Origin: Gaetbulibacter_A sp043876815
GTDB taxonomy: Bacteria; Bacteroidota; Bacteroidia; Flavobacteriales; Flavobacteriaceae
Reading direction: 5' to 3'
Assembly: GCF_043876815.1 (NCBI RefSeq)
Contig: NZ_JBAWKA010000001.1
Span: 124,001 to 188,000, forward strand
DNA: 64,000 bases
A program made the translations under genes and the position numbers. Positions 44,575-54,068 of this stretch are shown here, piece by piece (within the stretch, counting starts at the first letter, position 1; every line of letters starts with the position of its first letter). The notes beneath the pieces are model-generated. The model had not been told where the DNA came from. It saw only the letters and a list, made by a program, of their open reading frames with translations, and did no database searches.

Positions 44575-45426
44575 TTGAAAGTTTACAACAAAAAAGAAGA
44601 CATAAGGAAAGCTATTGCCGAATTTAAATCGGATGGGCTCAGTTTAGGATTGGTTCCTACTATGGGTGCCTTGCATGAAGGTCATTTGGATTTGATCAAA
44701 AAAGCGTGTCGTGAAAACGATAAGGTAGCCGTTAGTATTTTCGTTAACCCGACACAATTCAACAATGTTGATGATCTGGAAAAATACCCAAGAACCATCG
44801 AAGCTGACCTGAGTGTTTTGAGTGATCTAAAAACAGATGCTGTTTTAGTATATGCTCCTGAGGTGGACGATATCTATGAAGGACAAACGATTTCAGAATT
44901 ATTTGATTTTGATGGTTTGGAATATGAAATGGAAGGGAAGTTTCGTCCCGGGCATTTTGATGGTGTTGGAACTGTAGTGAAGCGCTTATTTAATATTATA
45001 GAACCAGATAAGGCCTATTTTGGAGAAAAGGATTTTCAGCAATTAGCGATAATTAAAAAATTAGTAAAAAAACAAAATATTCCGGTAACAGTAATAGGTT
45101 GTCCTATTTTTCGTGAACCCAACGGATTGGCTATGAGTTCCAGAAATTTAAGACTTTCACCCGAACACAAAAAGGCGGCACCTTTTATATATGATATTTT
45201 AAAAAAGGCCAAAGCGCAATTTGGCACAATATCTGTAGAAAATATAAAAGACTGGGTAGTCCAGCAGTTTGCAGAGGAAGCTTTGTTACAATTAGAATAT
45301 TTTGTGATAGCTGATGCTGAGACCTTAAAACCAACAAAACAAATAGAACCTAAAAAAGCGTACCGAGCCTTTATAGCCGTGTATGCAGATGAAATAAGAC
45401 TGATAGACAATATCGCATTAAATTAA
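44575..45426 (+). CDS. panC: Pantoate--beta-alanine ligase
   Basis: 283 residues with the nucleotidyltransferase-like signature: LVPTMGALHEGHLDLIKKA (HxGH), SIFVNPTQFN, KDFQQLAIIKKLV and GLAMSSRNLRLSPEHK (KMSKS-like). It joins pantoate and beta-alanine to pantothenate. No ATG fits the N-terminus; translation starts at TTG 44575, giving MKVYNKKEDIRKAIAEF, the usual beginning. panD follows after 13 nt, so two steps of CoA-precursor synthesis are linked. panB and panE are not in this window. Confidence 0.96.
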   Translation: MKVYNKKEDIRKAIAEFKSDGLSLGLVPTMGALHEGHLDLIKKACRENDKVAVSIFVNPTQFNNVDDLEKYPRTIEADLSVLSDLKTDAVLVYAPEVDDIYEGQTISELFDFDGLEYEMEGKFRPGHFDGVGTVVKRLFNIIEPDKAYFGEKDFQQLAIIKKLVKKQNIPVTVIGCPIFREPNGLAMSSRNLRLSPEHKKAAPFIYDILKKAKAQFGTISVENIKDWVVQQFAEEALLQLEYFVIADAETLKPTKQIEPKKAYRAFIAVYADEIRLIDNIALN

Positions 45427-45427
45427 T

Positions 45428-45435
45428 TATCTTTG
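45428..45435 (+). promoter_or_regulatory. -7 box directly before panD, leaderless arrangement
   Basis: TATCTTTG, a perfect TAnnTTTG, overlaps the panC stop region and ends 4 nt before the panD ATG. It would let panD be read alone as a leaderless mRNA. No -33 partner seen. Confidence 0.4.
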
Positions 45436-45439
45436 CCAC

Positions 45440-45790
45440 ATGCAAATTCAAGTTGTAAAATCGAAGATCCATAGAGTAAAATGCACAGGTGCAGAACTCA
45501 ATTATATTGGTAGTATTACCATAGATGAAGATCTTATGGATGCTGCAAACATTATTCAAGGAGAAAAGGTGCAGATCGTAAACAACGATAACGGAGAGCG
45601 CCTTGAAACCTACTGTATCCCCGGACCAAGAAACACGGGTGAAATTACCTTAAATGGTGCCGCTGCCAGAAAAGTTTCTGTAGGCGATACCCTAATACTG
45701 ATTACCTATGCTTTTATGAATATTGAAGAGGCCAAAGTTTTCAAACCTGCCTTAGTATTTCCAGATGAAGCTACAAATCTTTTAAAATAA
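45440..45790 (+). CDS. panD: Aspartate 1-decarboxylase
   Basis: The 116-residue proenzyme has the self-cleavage site Gly24-Ser25 in NYIGSITID, which yields the pyruvoyl cofactor, the conserved Lys9 (VVKSKIHR), Tyr/Thr active-site region and ETYCIPGPRNTGEITLNGAAA. It makes beta-alanine from aspartate for PanC. It lies 13 nt after panC and 4 nt before a membrane protein gene. Confidence 0.97.
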   Translation: MQIQVVKSKIHRVKCTGAELNYIGSITIDEDLMDAANIIQGEKVQIVNNDNGERLETYCIPGPRNTGEITLNGAAARKVSVGDTLILITYAFMNIEEAKVFKPALVFPDEATNLLK

Positions 45791-45794
45791 CCCG

Positions 45795-46763
45795 TTGAAA
45801 TATACAACGAAATACATTCTAAAACTTGTACTCCCATTATTACTGGGAGTTTTTTTAGTGTGGTATTCGCTATCGCAAATTTCAATAGAAACTTTAGTGG
45901 GCTATTTTAAAAAGGCCGATTACACCTATATTATTCTGGGGATGTTTTTCGGGCTGTTAAGCCATTTGTCCAGAGCCTATCGCTGGCTGTTCCAATTAGA
46001 ACCTCTTGGATACAAAATAAAACTAGGGAATAGTATTATGGCGGTTTTAGCTAACTATCTTATTAACTATACGATTCCTAGGGCTGGCGAGGTAGCCCGA
46101 GCTTCCATCATAACAAACTATGAAGGGGTGCCTTTTGAAAAGGCATTTGGAACTATCGTGGCAGAACGCATTGCCGATCTCATCATGATGTTTTTCATTA
46201 TTTTGGTTACCCTATTTATGCAATTCGATTTTATATACGGCTTTTTGATGGATCGTTTTAACCCATTAAAATTAGTTATCATTGCCTTAATTGGGGTATT
46301 AGGATTACTTATCATTTTCAGGTATATCAAAACAAGTAAGTCTAAACTCGCCGTAAAATTAAAAGGATTCGTAAATGGTTTAATTGAAGGAGCACTGAGT
46401 GTTTTTAAAATGAAGAAGAAATGGCCCTTCATTTTTCACACCCTTTTCATATGGGCCATGTATGTTCTCATGTTCTACGTTACAAGCTTTGCGCTACCTC
46501 GAACCGCAGAAATTCCGTTTTCTGCACTTCTCATCGGGTTTATCGCAGGGAGTTTCAGTATTGCGGCTACGAATGGAGGCATTGGTTCTTATCCTGAAGC
46601 CATCGTTCTGGCTTTTTCCCTTTTCAGTATTCCTGCTGACCCCAGCAGAGCTTTTGGCTGGATCATGTGGTCGGCACAAACCATCCTAATCATAATTTTT
46701 GGCGGACTGTCTCTTATCTCACTTCCAATATTTAACAGGAAAAAATGGTCAACACCTTCGTAG
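45795..46763 (+). CDS. Lysylphosphatidylglycerol synthase/flippase-type membrane protein (UPF0104)
   Basis: The 322-residue protein has about eight membrane helices and the marks of the LPG_synthase_TM/UPF0104 family: FGLLSHLSRAYRWLFQLEP near residues 50-70, NYTIPRAGEVARASIITNYEGVPFEKAFGTIVAERIADL, and GFIAGSFSIAATNGGIGSYPEA. It lacks a soluble aminoacyl-transferase domain, so it is the membrane (flippase-like) half only. Start is TTG at 45795, 4 nt after panD; the first ATG would remove the first helices. The lipid or substrate moved is unknown. Confidence 0.88.
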   Translation: MKYTTKYILKLVLPLLLGVFLVWYSLSQISIETLVGYFKKADYTYIILGMFFGLLSHLSRAYRWLFQLEPLGYKIKLGNSIMAVLANYLINYTIPRAGEVARASIITNYEGVPFEKAFGTIVAERIADLIMMFFIILVTLFMQFDFIYGFLMDRFNPLKLVIIALIGVLGLLIIFRYIKTSKSKLAVKLKGFVNGLIEGALSVFKMKKKWPFIFHTLFIWAMYVLMFYVTSFALPRTAEIPFSALLIGFIAGSFSIAATNGGIGSYPEAIVLAFSLFSIPADPSRAFGWIMWSAQTILIIIFGGLSLISLPIFNRKKWSTPS

Positions 46764-46836
46764 TACTGTAGAATTTTTACTTTCAACCTAAAGCTTTATT
46801 TATTACCTTGTGCATTCATTCTCAAATCGTTTAGCA

Positions 46837-47988
46837 ATGAAAAAAATACCACTGTTCTTTATATTGTTTTTTGCCACTTTTCAATGGTTTTCCGCGCAAG
46901 CGAAATACGAAACATTTCAATCTCAGAAGTTAGGTGAAGAGCGTCAGATAAAAATTTTATTACCTCGAAATTACGAATCCAATACTGATAAAACCTATCC
47001 CTTGCTCATCGTTCTGGATGGTGATTATTTATTTGAAGTTGTTTCCGGAAATGTCGATTTTTTGTCTTATTGGGAAGAAATGCCTGAAGCCATTGTGGTC
47101 GGGATTAACCAATATGATAAACGCTACGACGATTGTATGTATTCTGCGCAAAACGGCCTGCCCATTGAGAGCGGGGCACACTTTTTTGAGTTTGTTGGTG
47201 GGGAACTTATACCCTATTTAGAGCGTAATTTTCGTATAGGAAACTTTAAGATAGCTGTTGGACATGGTGACACTGCTAATTTTATAAATTATTTTATGTT
47301 GAAACCTGACCCGATATTCCGAGGTTACGTTGCCATGAGTCCGGAATTTGCTCCTCAAATGATCGATTATTTGCCGCAACGTCTAGGGTCGATGGAACAA
47401 AAGATCTTTTATTGTTTGTCCGATACGGCCTTGGATACAGGCTCCATAAAAAATATGGTGTCCGCTTTGAACACCGATATTAAATCGAAAGAAAATGATA
47501 ATGTTCAGTATCAATTTAATTCTTTTGAAACACCTTCGCATTATGCCATGCCGGCTCAGGCTATTCCCAGGGCTCTTGAATTCATGTTCAAAGTGTTTCA
47601 ACCCATTTCAAAACAGGAATATCAGGATACCATCCTAAAACTTGAGGGTTCACCGGTAGCTTATCTTAATGAAAAATATCAGGCTATCCTGGAGTCTTAT
47701 GGTATCGAAAAACCCATTTTAGTGAATGATTTTAAAGCCATAGCCGCTGCGATCGAAAAGAATAAACTTTTTCAGGATTATGAGGAACTCGGTAAAATGG
47801 CAATTAAAATGTATCCGGATACTTTGCTGGGCTTGTATTATATGGGTCGTTTTTATGAAGAGTCCGGAGAACCTAAAAAGGCAATGCGTACGTTCGAGTC
47901 TGCTTATGCTCTGGATGAGATAGGAGGAATAACTAAAGATATGGCCATGGACCGCGCTGATGCCATTAAAGCAGATTTTGGATATTAA
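46837..47988 (+). CDS. Alpha/beta-hydrolase-fold esterase-like protein, probably inactive
   Basis: Residues 1-20 are a signal peptide. Residues about 25-260 follow the esterase-D-like fold (RQIKILLPRNYESNTDKTYPLLIVLDGDYLF). The nucleophile elbow, normally GHSxGG, reads VGHGDTANF, with Gly144 in place of the Ser, so the catalytic serine is missing. The C-terminal third holds TPR-like helices (LGLYYMGRFYEESGEPKKAMRTFESAYALD). The frame could start at GTG 46810 but the ATG at 46837 gives a proper signal peptide. Its last base is the first of the radA start. Confidence 0.85.
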   Translation: MKKIPLFFILFFATFQWFSAQAKYETFQSQKLGEERQIKILLPRNYESNTDKTYPLLIVLDGDYLFEVVSGNVDFLSYWEEMPEAIVVGINQYDKRYDDCMYSAQNGLPIESGAHFFEFVGGELIPYLERNFRIGNFKIAVGHGDTANFINYFMLKPDPIFRGYVAMSPEFAPQMIDYLPQRLGSMEQKIFYCLSDTALDTGSIKNMVSALNTDIKSKENDNVQYQFNSFETPSHYAMPAQAIPRALEFMFKVFQPISKQEYQDTILKLEGSPVAYLNEKYQAILESYGIEKPILVNDFKAIAAAIEKNKLFQDYEELGKMAIKMYPDTLLGLYYMGRFYEESGEPKKAMRTFESAYALDEIGGITKDMAMDRADAIKADFGY

Positions 47989-49343
47989 TGGCTAAAGTAA
48001 AAACAACTTTTTTTTGCCAGAATTGTGGGAACCAATATACTAAATGGCAGGGCCAGTGCAATGCGTGCAAGGCCTGGAACACTATTGTGGAAGAACTGGT
48101 TCAAAAACCGGAAAAAAGCGATTGGAAACTATCTTCAACGGATAAAAAAATATCAAAACCGCTTCGGATTCAAGATATCGATGTGTCGAAAGAACCGCGT
48201 CTGGACACTTTCGACAAGGAATTTAACAGGGTTTTGGGGGGTGGTATAGTTCCGGGATCTTTAATTCTTTTGGGGGGAGAGCCGGGTATAGGAAAGAGTA
48301 CGCTTTTGCTCCAAATGACGCTGAAATTGCCTTATAAAACGTTATATGTTTCCGGAGAGGAAAGTCAGAAACAGATCAAGCGACGCGCTGAACGTATCAA
48401 CCCTGGTAACAATAACTGCTACATTTTAACAGAGACAAAAACTCAAAACATCTTTAAACAAATTTCAGAGCTTGAACCCGATTTAGTGATCGTAGATTCC
48501 ATTCAAACCCTGCACAGTGATTATATAGAATCCTCTTCGGGAAGCATTTCACAAATCAAAGAGTGCACTGCCGAACTCATAAAATTTGCCAAAGAAACGG
48601 CAACACCAGTATTATTGATCGGTCATATTACTAAAGACGGTAATATCGCAGGACCCAAGATCTTAGAGCATATGGTTGATACGGTCTTGCAGTTTGAGGG
48701 CGACCGCAATCATGTATTTCGAATTTTAAGAGCACACAAAAACCGCTTTGGATCTACAAACGAATTAGGCATTTACGAGATGCAGGGCTCCGGTTTACGT
48801 GAGGTTACTAACCCCTCTGAACTATTAATTTCAAAGAAGGACGACGAGCTATCGGGTCATGCCATTGCAGCAACTATTGAAGGTTTGCGTCCGCTCATGA
48901 TAGAGGTTCAGGCCTTGGTGAGTACGGCCGTTTACGGGACACCACAACGTAGCGCCACCGGTTTCAATGCGAAACGATTGAACATGCTTCTGGCTGTTCT
49001 GGAAAAACGTGCAGGATTCCGATTAGGTGCTAAGGATGTGTTTTTAAATATTACAGGAGGCATAACCGTTGATGATCCGGCTATAGATCTAAGTGTTGTA
49101 GCGGCTATTTTATCATCCAACGAAGATGCGCCGGTACCTAAAGATTTTTGTTTCGCTGCTGAGGTAGGACTCTCCGGTGAAATACGCCCGGTACAACGTG
49201 TTGAACAGCGCATTTTAGAGGCTGAAAAGCTCGGTTTTTCTACTATTTTTATTTCAAAATACAATAAAATCGCGCTTAAAAATACCAAAATCAAGATTGA
49301 GCTTATTTCGAAAATTGAAGATTTAATAGGGGTAATCGTCTGA
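47988..49343 (+). CDS. radA: DNA repair protein RadA
   Basis: 451 residues with the RadA order: zinc finger C10-C13-C24-C27 (FFCQNCGNQYTKWQGQCNAC), Walker A GGEPGIGKST near 96, the RadA-specific KNRFGSTNELG and the Lon-protease-like C-terminal domain (NITGGITVDDPAIDLSVVAA, lacking the catalytic Ser). It is a RecA-like helicase that aids branch migration in recombination. It overlaps the previous stop by one base (TAATG), so translation is coupled with the pseudo-esterase gene. Confidence 0.97.
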   Translation: MAKVKTTFFCQNCGNQYTKWQGQCNACKAWNTIVEELVQKPEKSDWKLSSTDKKISKPLRIQDIDVSKEPRLDTFDKEFNRVLGGGIVPGSLILLGGEPGIGKSTLLLQMTLKLPYKTLYVSGEESQKQIKRRAERINPGNNNCYILTETKTQNIFKQISELEPDLVIVDSIQTLHSDYIESSSGSISQIKECTAELIKFAKETATPVLLIGHITKDGNIAGPKILEHMVDTVLQFEGDRNHVFRILRAHKNRFGSTNELGIYEMQGSGLREVTNPSELLISKKDDELSGHAIAATIEGLRPLMIEVQALVSTAVYGTPQRSATGFNAKRLNMLLAVLEKRAGFRLGAKDVFLNITGGITVDDPAIDLSVVAAILSSNEDAPVPKDFCFAAEVGLSGEIRPVQRVEQRILEAEKLGFSTIFISKYNKIALKNTKIKIELISKIEDLIGVIV

Positions 49344-49471
49344 ATCCCGGCTAATAATGGCTTCAGGCCTTTGTTTATGGGCGTTTTAGTGGTCTGTTAA
49401 ATAATAGAAAACCATGGGTTCTTTTTTGTCAAAATTCATTAAATTCGCGAACTTAAAAGAAAGACGAGTTG

Positions 49472-52400
49472 ATGAGCACGAAATTTCCTGAATATAAAGG
49501 ACTTGACTTACCAAAAGTAGCAGAAGAGATTCTGCATTATTGGGAAGAAAACACCATTTTCGAGAAAAGCGTTTCTACCAGAGAAGGGCACAAACCTTTT
49601 GTGTTTTTTGAAGGGCCACCTTCGGCAAATGGTTTACCTGGGGTACATCATGTATTAGCGCGGGCGATCAAAGATATTTTTCCACGATATAAGACTATGA
49701 AAGGGTTCCAGGTGAAGCGAAAAGCCGGTTGGGATACTCATGGATTACCTATTGAACTAGGTGTGGAAAAAGAGCTCGGAATTACCAAAGAAGATATTGG
49801 CAAAACCATTTCTGTTGAAGATTACAATGCTGCCTGTAGAAAGGCCGTCATGCGCTACACCGATGTCTGGAACGACCTTACCCAGAAAATGGGGTATTGG
49901 GTAGACATGGACGATCCGTATATCACCTATGAACCCAAGTACATGGAGTCGGTTTGGTGGTTGCTAAAGCAGATCTACAATAAGAATTTACTTTACAAAG
50001 GCTATACCATTCAACCCTATTCTCCAAAAGCGGGAACCGGATTAAGCTCGCACGAATTGAATCAGCCCGGAACCTATCAGGACGTTACGGATACCACGGT
50101 GGTAGCTCAGTTTAAAGCTAAGGCAGAATCACTTCCAGACTTTTTGAAAAATGAAGGTGATATTTATTTTCTGGCCTGGACGACGACACCGTGGACCTTA
50201 CCAAGTAACACCGCTTTAACCGTTGGTCCAAAAATCGACTACGTTCTGGTTGAAACATATAACCAATATACTTTCGAACCTATCAAAGTAATCCTAGCTA
50301 AAAAGCTGGTGGATTACCAGTTTGCGGGGAAATTCAACCGTGTAGAAGAACCTTCAGGTTTAGAAGGGTTTAAAGAAAGCGATAAGAAGATTCCATATTT
50401 TGTTAGTAAGGAATTTATTGGAAAAGATTTACTAGGCATAACCTATGAACAACTGTTAGATTACGCCTTACCATACGAGCACCCAGAAAATGCTTTTAGA
50501 GTGATTGCGGGAGATTTTGTAACCACGGAAGATGGTACTGGAATTGTACATACGGCGCCAACCTTTGGCGCAGACGATGCTTTAGTAGCGAAACAAGCCA
50601 CACCTGAGGTTCCACCCTTATTGGTGAAAGATGAGCATGGTAATTTAGTACCGTTGGTTGATCTTCAAGGAAAATTCAGACCGGAAATGGGTGAGTTTGC
50701 AGGAAAATATGTGAAGAATGAATATTATGCCGAGGGAGAAGCACCGGAAAAATCAGTAGATGTAGAGCTTGCCATCAAACTTAAAATAGAAAATAAGGCC
50801 TTTAAGGTTGAAAAATACAAACATAGCTATCCAAATTGCTGGCGCACCGATAAACCAATATTGTATTATCCTTTGGATTCCTGGTTTATCAAGGTAACCG
50901 ATGTGAAGGATCGCATGTATGAACTGAATGAAACCATCAATTGGAAACCGAAAGCGACCGGAACCGGGCGCTTTGGAAATTGGTTGGCCAATGCTAACGA
51001 TTGGAACTTATCCCGATCACGTTATTGGGGGATTCCTTTACCAATATGGCGCACGGAAGACGGTAAGGAAGAAATTTGTATTGGTTCAGTTGAAGAATTA
51101 AAGGCGGAAATGCAAAAAGCCGTTGATGCCGGTGTGATGGACAAAGCCATATTTGAAGACTTTGAGGTGGGTAACTTTAGTGAGGACAACTATGCGAAGA
51201 TCGACCTTCATAAAAATATTGTGGACGCTATTGTTTTAGTTTCTGATTCAGGAAAACCAATGAAACGTGAAAGCGATCTGATCGATGTATGGTTTGATTC
51301 CGGGTCCATGCCTTACGCGCAGTGGCATTATCCATTTGAGAATCATGAGCTTGTTGATGATAGAATAGCCTATCCGGCTGATTTTATTGCGGAAGGCGTT
51401 GATCAAACCCGTGGTTGGTTTTATACTCTTCATGCGATTGGTACGATGGTATTCGATTCTGTCGCATACAAGAATGTCGTATCTAATGGACTCGTGCTTG
51501 ATAAGAACGGACAAAAAATGTCTAAGCGTTTAGGGAATGCGGTTGATCCGTTTGAAACCCTGAAGGACTATGGAGCCGATGCTACGCGCTGGTACATGAT
51601 TAGTAATGCGAACCCCTGGGATAACCTGAAGTTTGATATTGATGGGGTTGAAGAGGTAAAGCGTAAATTCTTTGGAACACTTTACAATACGTATTCCTTC
51701 TTTAGTTTGTATACCAATTTAGATGGTTTTAAATACAGTGAGGATGAAGTATCCTTGCAGGAACGTCCGGAATTGGATCGTTGGATCTTATCCGAGCTTC
51801 ATACGCTCATCAAAAAGGTAGATGGGTTTTATGACGATTACGAACCTACCAAGGCAGCTCGGTCTATTTCAGACTTCACACAAGATTATTTGAGTAACTG
51901 GTATGTGCGATTAAGCAGAAGGCGATTCTGGAAAGGCGATTATGAACAAGATAAATTATCAGCCTATCAAACGCTTTACACCTGTTTGGTGACCATTGCG
52001 AAACTTGGTGCGCCTATTGCACCATTCTTTTTAGATAAATTGTACCTCGACCTTAATTCAGTGACCCAAAAAGAGGGTTTTGAAAGTGTTCATTTAGCAC
52101 AGTTTCCTGATTACGATGAGGCGTTTATTGATAAATCGTTGGAACGTAAGATGGAAAATGCACAAACAATATCTTCTTTAGTCTTATCGTTAAGAGCTAA
52201 AGAGAAGATTAAAGTGCGTCAGCCTTTACAGAAGGTCATTGTGCCTGTTGATAATGCCCAGCAAAAGGAAGAAATCCTAGCTGTATCATCACTAATAAAG
52301 TATGAGGTAAATGTGAAGGAAATTGAGCTTTTAGATGACGCATCTGATATTTTGGTAAAACAGATCAAACCTAATTTCAAAGTATTAGGACCCCGATTTG

Positions 52401-52876
52401 GTAAGGATATGAAGGCGATAGCCAATCTGGTTATGAACTTTACACCGGAAGATATCAACAAAATAGAACAAAATGGTTCTTTAGAAGTAAATATTAATGG
52501 AAAAAATATTACCTTAGATCGTGCTGATGTAGAAATAACCTCTCAGGATATCGAAGGTTGGCTTGTTGCAAATGAGGGAAACTTAACTGTTGCTCTGGAT
52601 GTTACCATCACCGATGATCTCCGTAGAGAAGGCATCGCACGGGAGCTTATAAATCGTATACAAAATTTACGAAAAGACTCCGGTTTTGAAGTAACAGACC
52701 GTATTGATGTTACCCTTCAAAAAGATGTACATATTATAAATGCTATTGAAACAAACATTGATTATATAAAAACAGAAACATTAACAGAAGCCCTAGAAAT
52801 TAAAGACGAGATAAAAGATGGCATTGACATTTCGTTTGATGATGTAAATACCAAGCTTCATATACAAAAACACTAA
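49472..52876 (+). CDS. ileS: Isoleucine--tRNA ligase
   Basis: 1134 residues, the long eukaryote-like IleRS type. The HIGH motif reads HHVLA in PPSANGLPGVHHVLARAIKDIF and the KMSKS motif is KMSKRLGNAVDP near 690; the editing domain has AWTTTPWTLPSNTAL and GTGIVHTAPTFGADD. It charges tRNA-Ile. A TTG precedes the ATG in frame at 49469; I use the ATG. The gene is followed after 4 nt by a DksA-like gene. I see no T-box or attenuator leader in the 128 nt upstream. Confidence 0.97.
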   Translation: MSTKFPEYKGLDLPKVAEEILHYWEENTIFEKSVSTREGHKPFVFFEGPPSANGLPGVHHVLARAIKDIFPRYKTMKGFQVKRKAGWDTHGLPIELGVEKELGITKEDIGKTISVEDYNAACRKAVMRYTDVWNDLTQKMGYWVDMDDPYITYEPKYMESVWWLLKQIYNKNLLYKGYTIQPYSPKAGTGLSSHELNQPGTYQDVTDTTVVAQFKAKAESLPDFLKNEGDIYFLAWTTTPWTLPSNTALTVGPKIDYVLVETYNQYTFEPIKVILAKKLVDYQFAGKFNRVEEPSGLEGFKESDKKIPYFVSKEFIGKDLLGITYEQLLDYALPYEHPENAFRVIAGDFVTTEDGTGIVHTAPTFGADDALVAKQATPEVPPLLVKDEHGNLVPLVDLQGKFRPEMGEFAGKYVKNEYYAEGEAPEKSVDVELAIKLKIENKAFKVEKYKHSYPNCWRTDKPILYYPLDSWFIKVTDVKDRMYELNETINWKPKATGTGRFGNWLANANDWNLSRSRYWGIPLPIWRTEDGKEEICIGSVEELKAEMQKAVDAGVMDKAIFEDFEVGNFSEDNYAKIDLHKNIVDAIVLVSDSGKPMKRESDLIDVWFDSGSMPYAQWHYPFENHELVDDRIAYPADFIAEGVDQTRGWFYTLHAIGTMVFDSVAYKNVVSNGLVLDKNGQKMSKRLGNAVDPFETLKDYGADATRWYMISNANPWDNLKFDIDGVEEVKRKFFGTLYNTYSFFSLYTNLDGFKYSEDEVSLQERPELDRWILSELHTLIKKVDGFYDDYEPTKAARSISDFTQDYLSNWYVRLSRRRFWKGDYEQDKLSAYQTLYTCLVTIAKLGAPIAPFFLDKLYLDLNSVTQKEGFESVHLAQFPDYDEAFIDKSLERKMENAQTISSLVLSLRAKEKIKVRQPLQKVIVPVDNAQQKEEILAVSSLIKYEVNVKEIELLDDASDILVKQIKPNFKVLGPRFGKDMKAIANLVMNFTPEDINKIEQNGSLEVNINGKNITLDRADVEITSQDIEGWLVANEGNLTVALDVTITDDLRREGIARELINRIQNLRKDSGFEVTDRIDVTLQKDVHIINAIETNIDYIKTETLTEALEIKDEIKDGIDISFDDVNTKLHIQKH

Positions 52877-52880
52877 TATT

Positions 52881-53264
52881 ATGAATTTAGATACGAACGT
52901 ACGATACTCAGATAAGGAATTAGCAGAGTTCAAAGCTTTAATCCAGGAGAAAATAAAAAAGGCGCAACATGATCTGGAATTGATTAAGAGTGCTTACATG
53001 AACAATCATAACAATGGTACTGATGATACCTCGCCTACATTCAAGGCCTTTGACGAAGGAAGCGAAGTGATGAGCAAAGAGTCGAATTCACAATTAGCGA
53101 TCCGTCAGGAAAAATTCATTCGTGACCTAAAGAATGCCTTGATTCGAATTGAAAATAAAACCTACGGTGTTTGCCGTGTTACCGGAAAACTAATAAACAA
53201 AAAGCGTTTGGAGCTTGTGCCCCACGCAACCTTAAGTATTGAAGCAAAAAATATGCAACAATAA
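52881..53264 (+). CDS. DksA/TraR-family protein with incomplete zinc finger
   Basis: The 127-residue protein has a coiled-coil N-terminal half (residues 10-95) with an acidic patch in FKAFDEGSEVMSKESNSQLAI, and the DksA-type end YGVCRVTGKLINKKRLELVPHATLSIEAKN. Only Cys98 of the four zinc ligands is kept; the others are Thr, Pro or His, so the finger may be degenerate or use other ligands. DksA family proteins bind RNA polymerase through the secondary channel. It lies 4 nt after ileS and 87 nt before lspA. Confidence 0.88.
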   Translation: MNLDTNVRYSDKELAEFKALIQEKIKKAQHDLELIKSAYMNNHNNGTDDTSPTFKAFDEGSEVMSKESNSQLAIRQEKFIRDLKNALIRIENKTYGVCRVTGKLINKKRLELVPHATLSIEAKNMQQ

Positions 53265-53283
53265 TACGTTTTAAATTTTTATG

Positions 53284-53320
53284 AAAACGTCTCAAACCCT
53301 TGAGACGTTTTTTGTTTTTC
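53284..53320 (+). terminator. Terminator of ileS-dksA-like
   Basis: AAAACGTCTCAA pairs with TTGAGACGTTTT over a 4-nt loop and is followed by a T-rich run; 19 nt after the stop. Confidence 0.85.
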
Positions 53321-53351
53321 ATCTTGACAGTTTCAAGAAATCAAAACTTTC

Positions 53352-53972
53352 ATGTCCTTAAAAAAAGCCATAATACTAATAGTCGTTATTTTACTCATTG
53401 ATCAAGTGAGTAAAATTTATATTAAGACCCATTTTTCACTTTACGAAAGCATAACGGTTTTTCCTTGGTTTAAAATTTATTTCATTGAAAACGACGGTAT
53501 GGCCTGGGGTACCAAAATAAGTGATTTTATAAGTTTTATTACGGAACGATCGGCAAAGTTTATCCTGACTATTTTTAGGATTATTGCTATTGTGGGTATT
53601 GGTTATTGGCTTTATGAGGCTACAAAAAAGCAACAATCCAGAATATTGATTTTAGCTATTGCACTGATTTTCGCCGGGGCCTTGGGGAATATCATAGACT
53701 CCGTGTTTTATGGAGTTTTCTTCGATAGTAGTTTAAATCAGGTAGCCACGTTTTTGCCTGCTGAAGGGGGTTATGAAACCTACTTACAGGGTCGCGTGGT
53801 TGATATGTTATACTTCCCTTTGTTTAGTGTCGATTTGCCACATTGGCTTCCGGGTTTCGGCGGTAAACGGTTCAATTTCTTTGAGCCTGTTTTTAATGTG
53901 GCCGACATGGCCATTAGTACCGGATTTTTAATTCTTATTGTCTTCAATAAGAGAGCATTTCAAAAAAAGTAG
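53352..53972 (+). CDS. lspA: Lipoprotein signal peptidase
   Basis: 206 residues with four membrane helices and the aspartyl dyad of signal peptidase II: Asp116 in GALGNIIDSVFYG and Asp185 in FNVADMAISTG. The loop between them is longer than in E. coli LspA, a normal feature in Bacteroidota. It removes signal peptides from prolipoproteins, such as the several lipoproteins encoded in this window. It is separated from the dksA-like gene by a terminator, so it should have its own promoter; none is clear. Confidence 0.96.
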   Translation: MSLKKAIILIVVILLIDQVSKIYIKTHFSLYESITVFPWFKIYFIENDGMAWGTKISDFISFITERSAKFILTIFRIIAIVGIGYWLYEATKKQQSRILILAIALIFAGALGNIIDSVFYGVFFDSSLNQVATFLPAEGGYETYLQGRVVDMLYFPLFSVDLPHWLPGFGGKRFNFFEPVFNVADMAISTGFLILIVFNKRAFQKK

Positions 53973-53985
53973 ATTTCAATAAAAA

Positions 53986-54010
53986 GAAAAAACTTGCGGT
54001 TAGTTTTTTC
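53986..54010 (+). terminator. Weak hairpin after lspA
   Basis: GAAAAAAC and GTTTTTTC pair across a 9-nt loop, 14 nt after the lspA stop. AT-rich and without a long T tail, so uncertain. Confidence 0.3.
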
Positions 54011-54068
54011 ATTCCTCGCTTGTATTCACTATATTTATCAAGCTATTAAATCTATTCTGTAATTTTTG

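Noticed and set aside
45036..45410. 124-codon minus-strand ORF inside panC
   Set aside because: Complement of conserved panC motifs; no independent evidence.
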